64,000 nt of DNA from NCBI GenBank assembly GCA_002999035.1, contig CP027241.1, positions 2,235,001 to 2,299,000 on the forward strand. Reading direction: 5' to 3'. Under the pieces are notes generated by a model. That model was not told where the DNA came from. It was given only the letters and a program-made list of their open reading frames with translations, and did no database searches. Both the position numbers and the translations under genes were made by a program. This document shows positions 1 through 7,702 of this stretch, piece by piece (the stretch's first letter is position 1; each line of letters starts with the position of its first letter). Source of the DNA: Lachnospiraceae bacterium oral taxon 500 (lineage in GTDB: Bacteria; Bacillota; Clostridia; Lachnospirales; Vallitaleaceae).

Positions 1-1
1 T

Positions 2-523
2 ACGAAATTGGATGCAATAACAAAAGCAACGCCTTTTGCACTTTTTAAAGCAGGAAGTTTGGCAGTTGGGGATTTACAAATTACGTTGACCGATACTTTC
101 TGGGGTTTTACCGGCGGCTGCATTGGTGAAGTATCAGCGGTGGCTCTGCTTTTAGGAGCGGGTTATCTCTTTTACCGCAAGGTTATTACCTGGCAGATTC
201 CGGTTAGTTTTATCGGCATGTTTACCTTAATCATGCTCATTTTCGGACAAAGGCCTTGGGATATGAATTATTTAGCTTTCCATTTGACGGCCGGCGGACT
301 TCTTTTGGGCGCTTTCTTTATGGCGACCGATTATTCGACTTCGCCAATGACCGGTAAGGGGCAGATTATTATGGGCTTAGGCTGCGGCTTTTTGACCGCC
401 CTAATTCGCTTATTCGGCGGTTATCCGGAGGGCGTCAGCTTTGCTATCCTGATTATGAACTTATTTGTACCGCTGCTGGATAATTTCCTGATTCCGACAT
501 CATTTGGGGGGGAGAAAAAATGA
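2..523 (+). CDS. rnfD: Rnf complex membrane subunit RnfD (5' partial)
   Basis: C-terminal 173 residues of RnfD, an integral membrane subunit of the Rnf ferredoxin:NAD+ oxidoreductase that couples electron transfer to Na+ or H+ export. The reading frame is open to the window edge, so the gene starts upstream; the TTG at position 8 is not a real start. The visible N-terminus carries DAITKATPFA, the place where RnfD/NqrB proteins attach FMN covalently to the Thr of an (S/T)xAT motif; here it reads TKAT rather than the common SGAT, with the acceptor Thr kept. Several hydrophobic helices follow. The stop overlaps the rnfG start (ATGA), which implies translational coupling. rnfC is expected just outside the window. 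Confidence 0.93.
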   Translation, partial: TKLDAITKATPFALFKAGSLAVGDLQITLTDTFWGFTGGCIGEVSAVALLLGAGYLFYRKVITWQIPVSFIGMFTLIMLIFGQRPWDMNYLAFHLTAGGLLLGAFFMATDYSTSPMTGKGQIIMGLGCGFLTALIRLFGGYPEGVSFAILIMNLFVPLLDNFLIPTSFGGEKK

Positions 524-1125
524 ATAAAGAAGCTGTAGAACAAAAACCCAATTCGGAAGTGTTTTTGATTATTAAAAATACCTTTATTTTATTTGCAATT
601 ACGGCGGTAGCCGGGCTTTTACTCAGCTTGGTGCATTCCGTGACCGAAGCGCCGATTGCGGCGCAGGCCATCATTCAAAGAGACAATGCTTTAAACGCGG
701 TTTTGCCGGATGCAGCCTTTGAAGAATTAACGGTCGCCGATGCGGAAAAATATCCTAAAATCCTGCAAATTTTTACCGGCACCGACAGCAGCGGCAGTGT
801 TAAGGGCTATGCTTTTATGCTGACCAGCAAGGGCTATGGCGGAGCGGTAACCCTGGTAGCCGGAATTGATGCTGACGGCAAAATCAGCGGAATTGATGTT
901 ATCAGTCATTCGGAAACACCGGGTCTGGGTGCCAATGCAGACAGGGATGACTTTAAGGACAAATTTAAGACCAAGCCGGCCGAACAACTGGTGGTATCCA
1001 AAAGCAATAATGACGGTCAGAATATTGAAGCCTTAAGCGGCGCGACCATTACTTCTACGGCCGTAGTAAGCGCTGTCAACGAAGCCATCGAATACTACCA
1101 GACGCAGCTGAAGGGAGGCAAATAA
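520..1125 (+). CDS. rnfG: Rnf complex FMN-binding subunit RnfG
   Basis: RnfG is the membrane-anchored extracytoplasmic flavoprotein of the Rnf pump. The 201-residue protein has one N-terminal transmembrane helix (about residues 17-38) and an FMN-binding domain. The flavinylation motif LSGATIT lies at residues 172-178, with Thr176 the expected covalent FMN attachment site made by the ApbE flavin transferase. The start overlaps the rnfD stop and the stop abuts the rnfE start, so the subunits are co-translated. Length is usual for clostridial RnfG. The identification is firm. Confidence 0.96.
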   Translation: MNKEAVEQKPNSEVFLIIKNTFILFAITAVAGLLLSLVHSVTEAPIAAQAIIQRDNALNAVLPDAAFEELTVADAEKYPKILQIFTGTDSSGSVKGYAFMLTSKGYGGAVTLVAGIDADGKISGIDVISHSETPGLGANADRDDFKDKFKTKPAEQLVVSKSNNDGQNIEALSGATITSTAVVSAVNEAIEYYQTQLKGGK

Positions 1126-1740
1126 ATGAATATTGTAAAAGAAAGGATCAAGGCGGGGATTGTTTCGGATAATCCGATTTTTGTTCAGGTCTTGGGTATG
1201 TGCCCGACTCTGGCGGTCACCAGTTCGGCAATTAACGGCGTCGGCATGGGTCTTTCCACTACCGTGGTTTTAGTCGGCTCAAATATGGTTATTTCGATGC
1301 TCCGGAAAATCATTCCCGCTAAGGTGCGGATTCCGGCCTTTATCGTAGTTATTGCCACTTTTGTAACAATCATTGATTTGCTTCTGCAGGGCTTTATTCC
1401 CAGCCTTTATTCTTCACTGGGCTTATTTATCCCACTGATCGTAGTTAACTGTATCGTTTTAGGACGGGCGGAAGCCTATGCCTCAAAAAACGGGGTGCTG
1501 CCGTCCTTATTTGACGGTCTGGGCATGGGACTGGGCTTTACGGTTGCGCTCCTGATTTTGGGTTCGATTCGGGAAATCTTGGGTGCCGGTCAGATTTTCG
1601 GCATCACCATTCTGCCGCTGGTTATTTATCAGCCGATTACCATTTTCCTGTTGGCACCCGGTGCATTTATTGCCTTAGGAGTAATGCTGGCGGTTTATAA
1701 CTACATCATTGCCAGAAAGAAAAAGGAGGCGAAAGCATGA
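1126..1740 (+). CDS. rnfE: Rnf complex membrane subunit RnfE
   Basis: RnfE, one of the two homologous six-helix subunits (with RnfA) that form the ion-translocating core of Rnf. It is 204 residues and very hydrophobic. The N-terminal half contains NPIFVQVLGMCPTLAVT, whose Cys (in MCPTLAV) is the conserved half-membrane Cys that ligates the iron-sulfur centre shared with RnfA. The second inverted repeat has VVNCIVLGRAEAYA, with the partner Cys. The ATG follows the rnfG stop directly, behind an AGGGAGG ribosome binding site. The stop overlaps the rnfA start (ATGA). Confidence 0.96.
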   Translation: MNIVKERIKAGIVSDNPIFVQVLGMCPTLAVTSSAINGVGMGLSTTVVLVGSNMVISMLRKIIPAKVRIPAFIVVIATFVTIIDLLLQGFIPSLYSSLGLFIPLIVVNCIVLGRAEAYASKNGVLPSLFDGLGMGLGFTVALLILGSIREILGAGQIFGITILPLVIYQPITIFLLAPGAFIALGVMLAVYNYIIARKKKEAKA

Positions 1741-2315
1741 CCGAATATATTTTACTGTTTATCGGCGCGGTTTTTGTACATAATGTAATTTTAGCCCGTT
1801 TCTTAGGAAACTGTCCGTTTCTGGGCGTTTCCAAAAAAATTGAAACGGCTATCGGCATGGGAGTGGCGGTTACCTTTGTTATCACTCTGGCTTCGATTAT
1901 GACGTATTTGTCATATAATATCATTTTGGTGAACCTGAACTTAAAGTACCTGTATAATATCGTTTTCATTTTGGTCATTGCCTCTCTGGTGCAGCTGGTT
2001 GAAATGATTATTCAAAAGACCAGTCCGGCACTTTATCAGGCACTGGGCGTGTATCTGCCGTTGATTACGACCAACTGTGCAGTTTTGGGTGTAGCTGTTA
2101 TCAATATGAAGGAAGAATATGACTTGATTAAAGCAACCATTAACGGTTTTGGTACGGCGGTCGGATTTTTGGTAGCAATCGTCCTCTTAGCCGGAATTCG
2201 GGAAAAAATGGAATACAATGACATTCCGGCTTCTTTTAAAGGTTATCCGATCGTACTGGTTACGGCCGGCCTGATGGCTATTGCCTTTTTCGGATTTACG
2301 GGTTTAATTAAATAG
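1737..2315 (+). CDS. rnfA: Rnf complex membrane subunit RnfA
   Basis: RnfA, paralogue and partner of RnfE in the membrane core of the Rnf pump. It has 192 residues with six predicted helices. Conserved pieces are VHNVILARFLGNCPFLGVS near the N-terminus and ITTNCAVLGVA in the second half; the Cys of each is a ligand of the intramembrane iron-sulfur cluster formed with RnfE. The ATG overlaps the rnfE stop. The next subunit gene, rnfB, is separated by almost 300 bp that contain a palindromic repeat element, an interruption of an otherwise overlapping operon. Confidence 0.96.
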   Translation: MTEYILLFIGAVFVHNVILARFLGNCPFLGVSKKIETAIGMGVAVTFVITLASIMTYLSYNIILVNLNLKYLYNIVFILVIASLVQLVEMIIQKTSPALYQALGVYLPLITTNCAVLGVAVINMKEEYDLIKATINGFGTAVGFLVAIVLLAGIREKMEYNDIPASFKGYPIVLVTAGLMAIAFFGFTGLIK

Positions 2316-2340
2316 GCTTATAACCGTTTCCGACAGTTGC

Positions 2341-2567
2341 TTACTCAACTTTTCCATGTTCGACAGAACAGTCTTTTTTAGGCTCGTTGCTTCCAGAAAG
2401 GCTACGCCTTTCGGCGGCGGGCAAGAACGGAATGCGATTTGCGAAGCAAATCGCGAGAGTGAGTCCATGTAGGTTGTGCACCCGCACAGAAACGCGAAGC
2501 GTTTCGACAGGGCACCCGCTCTTTGAGCGGGATAGAGCCAAAAAAGACTATGGGAAAGTTGAGTTAC
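2341..2567. repeat. MITE-like palindromic repeat element between rnfA and rnfB
   Basis: About 226 bp with imperfect inverted ends: TTACTCAACTTTTCCAT at the left, and at the right a segment whose reverse complement begins TAACTCAACTTTCCCAT. Inside is a string of short perfect hairpins: AAAGGC-TAC-GCCTTT, GCGATTTGC-GAA-GCAAATCGC, GAAACGC-GAA-GCGTTTC and CCCGCTC-TTT-GAGCGGG. Related copies or fragments lie near 44.97, 57.96 and 62.2 kb. There is no ORF with a ribosome binding site. It sits inside the rnf operon, so it is probably transcribed. Confidence 0.75.
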
Positions 2568-2611
2568 TGATCGGAACAGTCGATGACGGGTTTTTATAGG
2601 GAGGTTAGAAA

Positions 2612-3457
2612 ATGAATGAGGTAATGGTTACCATGTCGGTAATCGGTGGATTGGGTTTAGTGTTCGGTGCCGGTTTGGGTGTGGCTTCTAAGATTTTTGC
2701 GGTGAAAGTCAATCCCTTGATACCGGAAGTAAGAGAAGCGCTGCCCGGTGCCAACTGCGGCGCCTGCGGCAAAGCGGGCTGCGATGCGTACGCCAAGGCA
2801 ATCGTGGAAGACGGCGCACCGATTAATTTATGTCCGGTTGGCGGTGCCAATACTTTGGCCATGATTGCTAAGATTATGGGTGTAGAGGCCAAAGCCGGAA
2901 AAAAAATGGTTGCTTTTGTTCAGTGCAATGGCAACTGCCAAAACGCCAAGCAAAAATATGAATATGTCGGCATCTCCAGCTGCGCCGATGCGGCGTATCT
3001 GCCGGGCGGCGGGCCAAAGGCCTGCGAATACGGCTGTATGGGACTGGGTTCCTGTGTCCGGGTCTGTGAATTCGGCGCTTTGTCGATCGTGGACGGAATT
3101 GCCGTAGTTGACTCGGAAAAATGTGTGGCCTGCGGCAAATGTGTGGCTGCCTGCCCGAAAAAATTAATTGAAATGGTGCCGGATGATAAAAAAGTTCGGG
3201 TGCGCTGCCGTTCGCTGGCTAAGGGTAAGGAAGTGATGGATGCCTGTCAGGTGGGCTGTATCGCCTGCACAAAGTGCGAAAAAGAATGTAAGTTTGACGC
3301 TATTCATGTCGTCAATAACATTGCCCATGTTGATTATGACAAATGTAAACAGTGCAACGCCTGCGTTAAAGTTTGTCCGAAGCAGGTCATCACTGAAAAA
3401 ATCAGGGTGAAAAAGCCGGTTCCGCCGGCAGAAGCACCCGAAAAAGAAGCAATATAG
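2612..3457 (+). CDS. rnfB: Rnf complex iron-sulfur subunit RnfB
   Basis: RnfB, the peripheral iron-sulfur subunit that takes electrons from reduced ferredoxin. The 281-residue protein has an N-terminal membrane helix (about residues 6-28), then the 4Fe-4S motif with Cys49, Cys52, Cys57 and Cys74 (NCGACGKAGC...LC). The C-terminal half holds ferredoxin-like clusters, including CVACGKCVAACP, CIACTKCEKEC and CKQCNACVKVCP. The ATG at 2612 sits behind GGGAGG. It is the last gene of the rnf operon, followed by a strong hairpin terminator. Confidence 0.96.
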   Translation: MNEVMVTMSVIGGLGLVFGAGLGVASKIFAVKVNPLIPEVREALPGANCGACGKAGCDAYAKAIVEDGAPINLCPVGGANTLAMIAKIMGVEAKAGKKMVAFVQCNGNCQNAKQKYEYVGISSCADAAYLPGGGPKACEYGCMGLGSCVRVCEFGALSIVDGIAVVDSEKCVACGKCVAACPKKLIEMVPDDKKVRVRCRSLAKGKEVMDACQVGCIACTKCEKECKFDAIHVVNNIAHVDYDKCKQCNACVKVCPKQVITEKIRVKKPVPPAEAPEKEAI

Positions 3458-3493
3458 GGTATGCAGTGCTCTGCCTGCTTGAACTGAAACAGC

Positions 3494-3537
3494 AAAAAAC
3501 GGCATAATTGTCTTTCCGGCAATTATGCCGTTTTTTT
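3494..3537 (+). terminator. Rho-independent terminator of the rnf operon
   Basis: The 11-bp stem CGGCATAATTG / CAATTATGCCG (3500-3510 and 3520-3530) has a 9-nt loop, is flanked by an A-run on the left and followed by seven T residues. The A and T flanks extend the pairing, so it can also act on the opposite strand. Confidence 0.93.
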
Positions 3538-3576
3538 GACAAATAAATATATATGTACTACAATGTAATACATATA
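3536..3576 (+). promoter_or_regulatory. Sigma-A promoter overlapped by a 27-bp palindromic operator
   Basis: TTGACA (3536-3541), a 17-bp spacer and TACAAT (3559-3564) make a near-consensus promoter. A near-perfect palindrome, TATATGTACTACAATG continuing to ATACATATA (3550-3576), covers the -10 box, with only the centre and one symmetric base pair mismatched. This placement is typical of a repressor operator, often autoregulatory. The repressor is not identified. Confidence 0.75.
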
Positions 3577-3593
3577 GGAAAGGAGTTGATACT

Positions 3594-3692
3594 ATGGAGC
3601 TTTCTGTAAGGTCAGGCATAGAAAAAATATTTATTAGGCAGGGCCCGGCCCGTAAAAATTCAACTTTTTTCGAAAACTGCCGATATACATAG
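3594..3692 (+). CDS. Small ORF of 32 codons behind a strong promoter
   Basis: ATG at 3594 is preceded by AGGAAAGGAG at good spacing and by the TTGACA/TACAAT promoter about 30 bp upstream, so translation is likely. It encodes MELSVRSGIEKIFIRQG and 15 more residues, ending at TAG 3690-3692. I do not recognise it. The opening loosely recalls the first strand of short DNA-binding antitoxins, and a palindrome over the promoter would suit an autoregulated antitoxin, but the reading frame is too short for a full one. It may be a truncated remnant or a leader peptide for the downstream 184-residue gene. Confidence 0.45.
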   Translation: MELSVRSGIEKIFIRQGPARKNSTFFENCRYT

Positions 3693-3793
3693 CAAGGAAA
3701 AAGTTTGAACAATCCTTTGGGGCGGATGAACGAGAGCAGGAAACAATACAAGGGCTTAGGGACAAGCCCAGATGAAATCAGGGAGGAACCCAC

Positions 3794-4348
3794 ATGAATA
3801 TTCAAGCAAACAAGTTTTTATTCGGCAGTCGAACCGGCATTTTTTCTATTGCTCGGAAACAGGACGGATTTTTTGCCAAAACAGCTTCTTTTAAGCGAAA
3901 GGAAACACCGGAAGGCATAGTCACTGAGGGAAAGACAGAAGATGTCAAAAAAATGGAAGAATTGCTGCGCTTGGCTAAGGAGAGCATGAATAGCCTAAAT
4001 TCGACCGATCAGACAACGATTTTGAGAAAAGTGGCTTGCGGCGAGGAATTAACTGAGAAAGAAAAAAATCTTTTACGTGATATCGACCCCAAAAGCTTAA
4101 GCAAGGCGCAGGCAGCGGCACGACGGCGGCGGGAGATTGAAAGCCGGCTGGCCAGAGCCAAAACCAAAGCGGAAGCTAAGGCGATTTTAATGAGCGCCAA
4201 GCAGGAAGTACACATGGCGATTAGTGCCGGCAAGAGCAGCGAAATTGATGAATACGCTGATTATTTATCGGCAGCGGTTAAAAAAGCGGAAGAACGGTAT
4301 TATCGTAACGAATTAAAGAAAAAAGCGGAACTGGATATTAAAGTTTAA
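3794..4348 (+). CDS. Hypothetical protein, charged C-terminal coiled coil
   Basis: A 184-residue soluble protein without signal peptide or membrane helix. Residues 1-50 look disordered and basic. Residues about 50-100 form a Glu/Lys-rich helical part with a short loop (DPKSLSKAQAAARRRR). Residues 100-184 are long amphipathic helices rich in Ala, Lys and Glu, likely a coiled coil. The ATG at 3794 is preceded by AGGGAGG. It is probably transcribed from the promoter at 3536 together with the 32-codon ORF. Its 3' end overlaps the convergent lipoprotein gene by 11 bp. I do not recognise a family and assign no function. Confidence 0.7.
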   Translation: MNIQANKFLFGSRTGIFSIARKQDGFFAKTASFKRKETPEGIVTEGKTEDVKKMEELLRLAKESMNSLNSTDQTTILRKVACGEELTEKEKNLLRDIDPKSLSKAQAAARRRREIESRLARAKTKAEAKAILMSAKQEVHMAISAGKSSEIDEYADYLSAAVKKAEERYYRNELKKKAELDIKV

Positions 4349-4988
4349 GACCGGCAGATAGTCTCTCCAAAGCTTTCTCCATTATTTTTATGTGCATTTC
4401 TTTCTTTATAGTGGGGTCATCCAGACAGTTATCCCGTACCTCTAAGTAATAATCATCATTATAGAGGACATGCAGTACATACCCGACATTATCATAATAA
4501 GCATCCTGCCCCATACCTTCGACTGCCTCAAAAAAATTGTTTTCCTTAGCAATGCGCTTTCCTTTTTCGTAATCATCCTTCACACCGCGGCCAAAAACCG
4601 GATGTGGGACATCATCCTTAGCCGTACCGCGATAGGGCTGTTGATAGCAATTAAGCGTAAATCCGTCATATCCGTCTTTTTTTACAAGGTAGGTTGCTCC
4701 CAGCAAACCCAAATAATCGTTGTCCCAAAGTTTGATATCAACAATCGAAACGCCTGTCATTGCCGATACTTCCTCTCTGGTCACCAAATCTTCGGCAAGA
4801 AAGGTCTTGCCGTCATCTGTCTTCTTATCAGCAGTTTCCTCCGCCTTTGTTTCTTTCGAATTTTCTTTAGCCGAAGTCGTTTTCTGTACCTCTTGGCTTG
4901 CCTTTTCTTTGGCATTGCCGCAGCCGGCGATGCTGAAAATAAGACTCCCCACCATCGAAACCGTTATAATCTTTTTAATCAGATTCAT
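4338..4988 (-). CDS. Putative lipoprotein, unknown function
   Basis: A 216-residue secreted lipoprotein. It starts MNLIKKIITVSMVGSLIFSI and has the lipobox IAGC, with the lipid-modified Cys at residue 23. A low-complexity Lys/Glu/Thr linker (about residues 28-62) follows, then a compact C-terminal domain with LVTREEVSAMTGVSI, where a short substrate- or partner-binding domain may begin. The start is supported by GAGAGGGAG just upstream on the minus strand. It stands alone, convergent with the preceding hypothetical gene and divergent from the EF-G-like gene. No function can be assigned. Confidence 0.8.
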   Translation of the reverse strand: MNLIKKIITVSMVGSLIFSIAGCGNAKEKASQEVQKTTSAKENSKETKAEETADKKTDDGKTFLAEDLVTREEVSAMTGVSIVDIKLWDNDYLGLLGATYLVKKDGYDGFTLNCYQQPYRGTAKDDVPHPVFGRGVKDDYEKGKRIAKENNFFEAVEGMGQDAYYDNVGYVLHVLYNDDYYLEVRDNCLDDPTIKKEMHIKIMEKALERLSAGLKL

Positions 4989-5306
4989 GATCTCCCTCTC
5001 TTTCTTACAATATTAAAACTTTTTTGTCTTTCTTCTTCACTGATTCAAATTAGGATCATTCCTCAAGCAATACCATTTTTCCGCTAATTCAATCTAAATT
5101 ATTTATATTTCTTTTTCTTTAATCTATTCTTTAATATTGTCTTTAAATCTCCTTTCGTTTGTTTATTATATCATTTATTTAAAGAAAAATCAATTCTTCA
5201 TAGACTTTTTAGACTCTGCTTTTTTTAAAAATTTATTATAAAAACGAAATTCATAAAAGGATTTTACAAGGAAAGCAAGAATATTATAATATATTACTAA
5301 AAAATA

Positions 5307-5335
5307 TTGCAAAATATTTTTAAAGTCATTATTAT
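5307..5335 (+). promoter_or_regulatory. Candidate promoter of the EF-G-like gene
   Basis: TTGCAA (5307-5312), a 17-bp spacer and TATTAT (5330-5335) lie about 70 bp before the start codon. The surrounding intergenic stretch 4989-5403 is very AT-rich; apart from this promoter, and whatever drives the divergent lipoprotein gene, I see nothing in it. Confidence 0.5.
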
Positions 5336-5403
5336 TTACCGATGAAGGCAAAGAAAAATCTTTGACTTTATCTCTATACCTACTAATAACAGGAGGACGA
5401 CTT

Positions 5404-7488
5404 ATGAAAAATTATTCTACTGAAAACATCCGAAACATTGTGCTGCTCGGTCATGGCAACAGTGGTAAGACCACCCTTGCGGAAGCCATGGCTTATGTAT
5501 CTGGTCTTACCAAAAGACAGGGAAACATTACGGACGGAAATACCATTTCCGATTTTGATAAGGAAGAAATCAAGAGAAAGTTTTCAATTAGTACGTCGCT
5601 GATTCCGATTGAATGGAATAATAATAAGTTTAATATTTTGGATACTCCGGGCTATTTTGACTTCGTCGGTGAAGCCAAGCAGGCCGTTCGTGTCGCGGAC
5701 GCCGCTATTATCGTAGTATCGGGACGCTCGGGAGTGGAAGTCGGCGCGGAAAAGGCATGGGAATACGCCGATGAAATGAATATTGCCAAAGCGATTTATG
5801 TATCGGGCATGGATGATGAACATGCCAATTTAAATAAGATTTTGGAAGATTTAAAAGCTGCGTTCGGCAAAGCAATCGCGCCGATCCAGGTACCGATTTA
5901 CGAAAATGAGAAGTTTGTCGGCTTCGTTAATGTTGCTAAAATGGAAGCCCGGCGCTTTGTAAATAATAAAGTGGAAACCGCTCCGATTCCCGAAGGCATG
6001 GATGAATTAATTGCTCCGGCCAGAGAAATGATTTTAGAAGCAGTCGCAGAAACCGATGAAGCTTTAATGGAAAAATATTTTAACGGCGAAGAGTTTTCTT
6101 TGGACGAAATCCAAACCGCCATTCATAAGGGCGTCATTGACCGGACGCTGGTGCCGGTATTCTGCGGCGACAGCATCCGAACCACCGGTGTGACGGTGCT
6201 GCTGAATGCGATTGAAAAATATCTGCCGTCGCCAACTGAGGAAAACCCGGTAGTCAAAGCGATTGATGCCGCGACTAAGCAGGAGATTGAAGTCAAATGT
6301 GACAGCAGCGAGCCGGTATCGGCTTTTGTGTTTAAAACCATCGTTGACCCCTATGTCGGCCGGATTTCTTTGTTCCGGGTTTATTCCGGCACAATTAAAA
6401 AGGAGTCGAGTCTGTATAACTGCCGTCAGGGCAATGTGGAAAAGATTGCGCGCCTGTATACCTTAGCCGGTAAGGAACAAATCGAAGTTGACCAGCTTTG
6501 TGCCGGTGATATCGGAGCCTTTGTTAAGCTGGACAGCGTTAAGGTCGGTGATACTTTGTGCAGCGAAAAGAGAAAAGTTATATTTGCAGGCGTAAATTAT
6601 CCGGAATCCCTGGCCTACCGGGCAATTAAGCCAAAAACCAAGGGCGATGAGGATAAGATCAGCGCCGGACTTGCCCGGTTAATGGAAGAAGATCCAACCA
6701 TTCGACTGGTACTGGATAAAGAGAACCGGCAGGAGCTTTTATACGGCGTAGGCGGCCAGCATTTGGAAATCATTGTCAGTAAATTAGCCGGTAAATATAA
6801 TGTTCAGGTGGATTTGGGTACGCCGAAAGTGCCGTATCGGGAAACCATCCGCAAAAAAGTACAGGTTCAGGGCCGGCATAAAAAGCAATCCGGCGGCCAC
6901 GGCCAGTTCGGTGATGTTATCATGGTATTTGAGCCATCCGGCAATCAGGAAAAAGCCTTTGAGTTCTTTGAGGAAGTCTTTGGCGGCTCGGTGCCGAAAA
7001 ACTATTTCCCGGCAGTGGAAAAAGGGTTGGAAGAATCGGTGCAGGCCGGTACTTTAGCCGGTTATCCGGTTGTCGGCTTAAAAGCAACGCTGATTGACGG
7101 CTCCTATCATCCGGTCGATTCTTCGGAAATGGCCTTTAAGATTGCAACGACAATTGCTTTTAAGGAAGCGATGAAACAAGCTAACCCCGTACTCTTAGAA
7201 CCGATCGCCAAAGTCAAGATTACGGTGCCGGACGAATATATGGGCGATATCATGGGCGATATCACCAAACGGCGCGGTAAGATTTTGGGGATGACTCCGG
7301 TTAAGGGTAAGCAAGTGGTGGAAGCGGAAGTGCCGGCGGCCGAACTCTATGAATATGCTACCGATTTACGCTCCATGACCCAGGCCCGGGGCGAATATTC
7401 GGTTGCCTTTGACCGCTATCAGGAAGCGCCGAAAGAAGTGCAGGATAAGGTCATTCAGGAAAGAGAAAAGAATAAAGAAGAAAAATAA
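5404..7488 (+). CDS. EF-G-like translational GTPase (EF-G2 type paralogue)
   Basis: A 694-residue protein with the full EF-G domain order: GTPase domain, domain II, and domains III-V with the EF-G IV signature region (HKKQSGGHGQFGDV). The ATG at 5404 is chosen because AGGAGG lies just upstream; the longer frame has no such site. The P-loop GHGNSGKT (residues 16-23) and DTPG (80-83) are intact. The base-recognition motif NKxD is replaced by SGMD (134-137), and the G5 position reads CGDS instead of GSA. The G2 region reads KRKFSIS instead of RGITI. It belongs to the EF-G-like (EF-G2) group rather than the housekeeping FusA. Its role, perhaps ribosome recycling or a stress-time function, is inference. 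It stands alone with its own promoter and terminator. Confidence 0.85.
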   Translation: MKNYSTENIRNIVLLGHGNSGKTTLAEAMAYVSGLTKRQGNITDGNTISDFDKEEIKRKFSISTSLIPIEWNNNKFNILDTPGYFDFVGEAKQAVRVADAAIIVVSGRSGVEVGAEKAWEYADEMNIAKAIYVSGMDDEHANLNKILEDLKAAFGKAIAPIQVPIYENEKFVGFVNVAKMEARRFVNNKVETAPIPEGMDELIAPAREMILEAVAETDEALMEKYFNGEEFSLDEIQTAIHKGVIDRTLVPVFCGDSIRTTGVTVLLNAIEKYLPSPTEENPVVKAIDAATKQEIEVKCDSSEPVSAFVFKTIVDPYVGRISLFRVYSGTIKKESSLYNCRQGNVEKIARLYTLAGKEQIEVDQLCAGDIGAFVKLDSVKVGDTLCSEKRKVIFAGVNYPESLAYRAIKPKTKGDEDKISAGLARLMEEDPTIRLVLDKENRQELLYGVGGQHLEIIVSKLAGKYNVQVDLGTPKVPYRETIRKKVQVQGRHKKQSGGHGQFGDVIMVFEPSGNQEKAFEFFEEVFGGSVPKNYFPAVEKGLEESVQAGTLAGYPVVGLKATLIDGSYHPVDSSEMAFKIATTIAFKEAMKQANPVLLEPIAKVKITVPDEYMGDIMGDITKRRGKILGMTPVKGKQVVEAEVPAAELYEYATDLRSMTQARGEYSVAFDRYQEAPKEVQDKVIQEREKNKEEK

Positions 7489-7494
7489 TAACCC

Positions 7495-7535
7495 AAAAAA
7501 CCGATTCTGGCATCCTTGCCGTTTCGGTTTTTTTG
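7495..7535 (+). terminator. Terminator after the EF-G-like gene
   Basis: AAAAAACCGA (7495-7504) pairs with TCGGTTTTTT (7523-7532), followed by more T. A second, longer inverted repeat lies just downstream (GTTATGACT and AGTCATAAC, about 7535-7592), followed by TTTTTTA; it could be a back-up terminator. Confidence 0.85.
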
Positions 7536-7702
7536 TTATGACTTGCCTGAACTGTAACTGGAAATTTACCAAAAAGGCCACAGTCATAACTTTTTTATCG
7601 ACTTTTACGCAGAAATATGATACTATGATACAAAGAGTTAAACCAGAAGCAAGGCTTTCAACCCGGAAAAGTTGAGTTATAAATACACATCAGGAGGATA
7701 TC

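Noticed and set aside
2387-2599. Small ORFs inside the rnfA-rnfB spacer on both strands
   Set aside because: They arise from the palindromic repeat and have no ribosome site.
3164-3805. A 213-codon open frame on the minus strand
   Set aside because: It crosses the rnf terminator, a promoter and the end of rnfB; no ribosome site or family.
5404-7488. EF-G-like protein as a TetM/TetO resistance protein
   Set aside because: The P-loop and domain IV blocks fit the EF-G2 group, not ribosome-protection proteins, and the gene sits among housekeeping genes.
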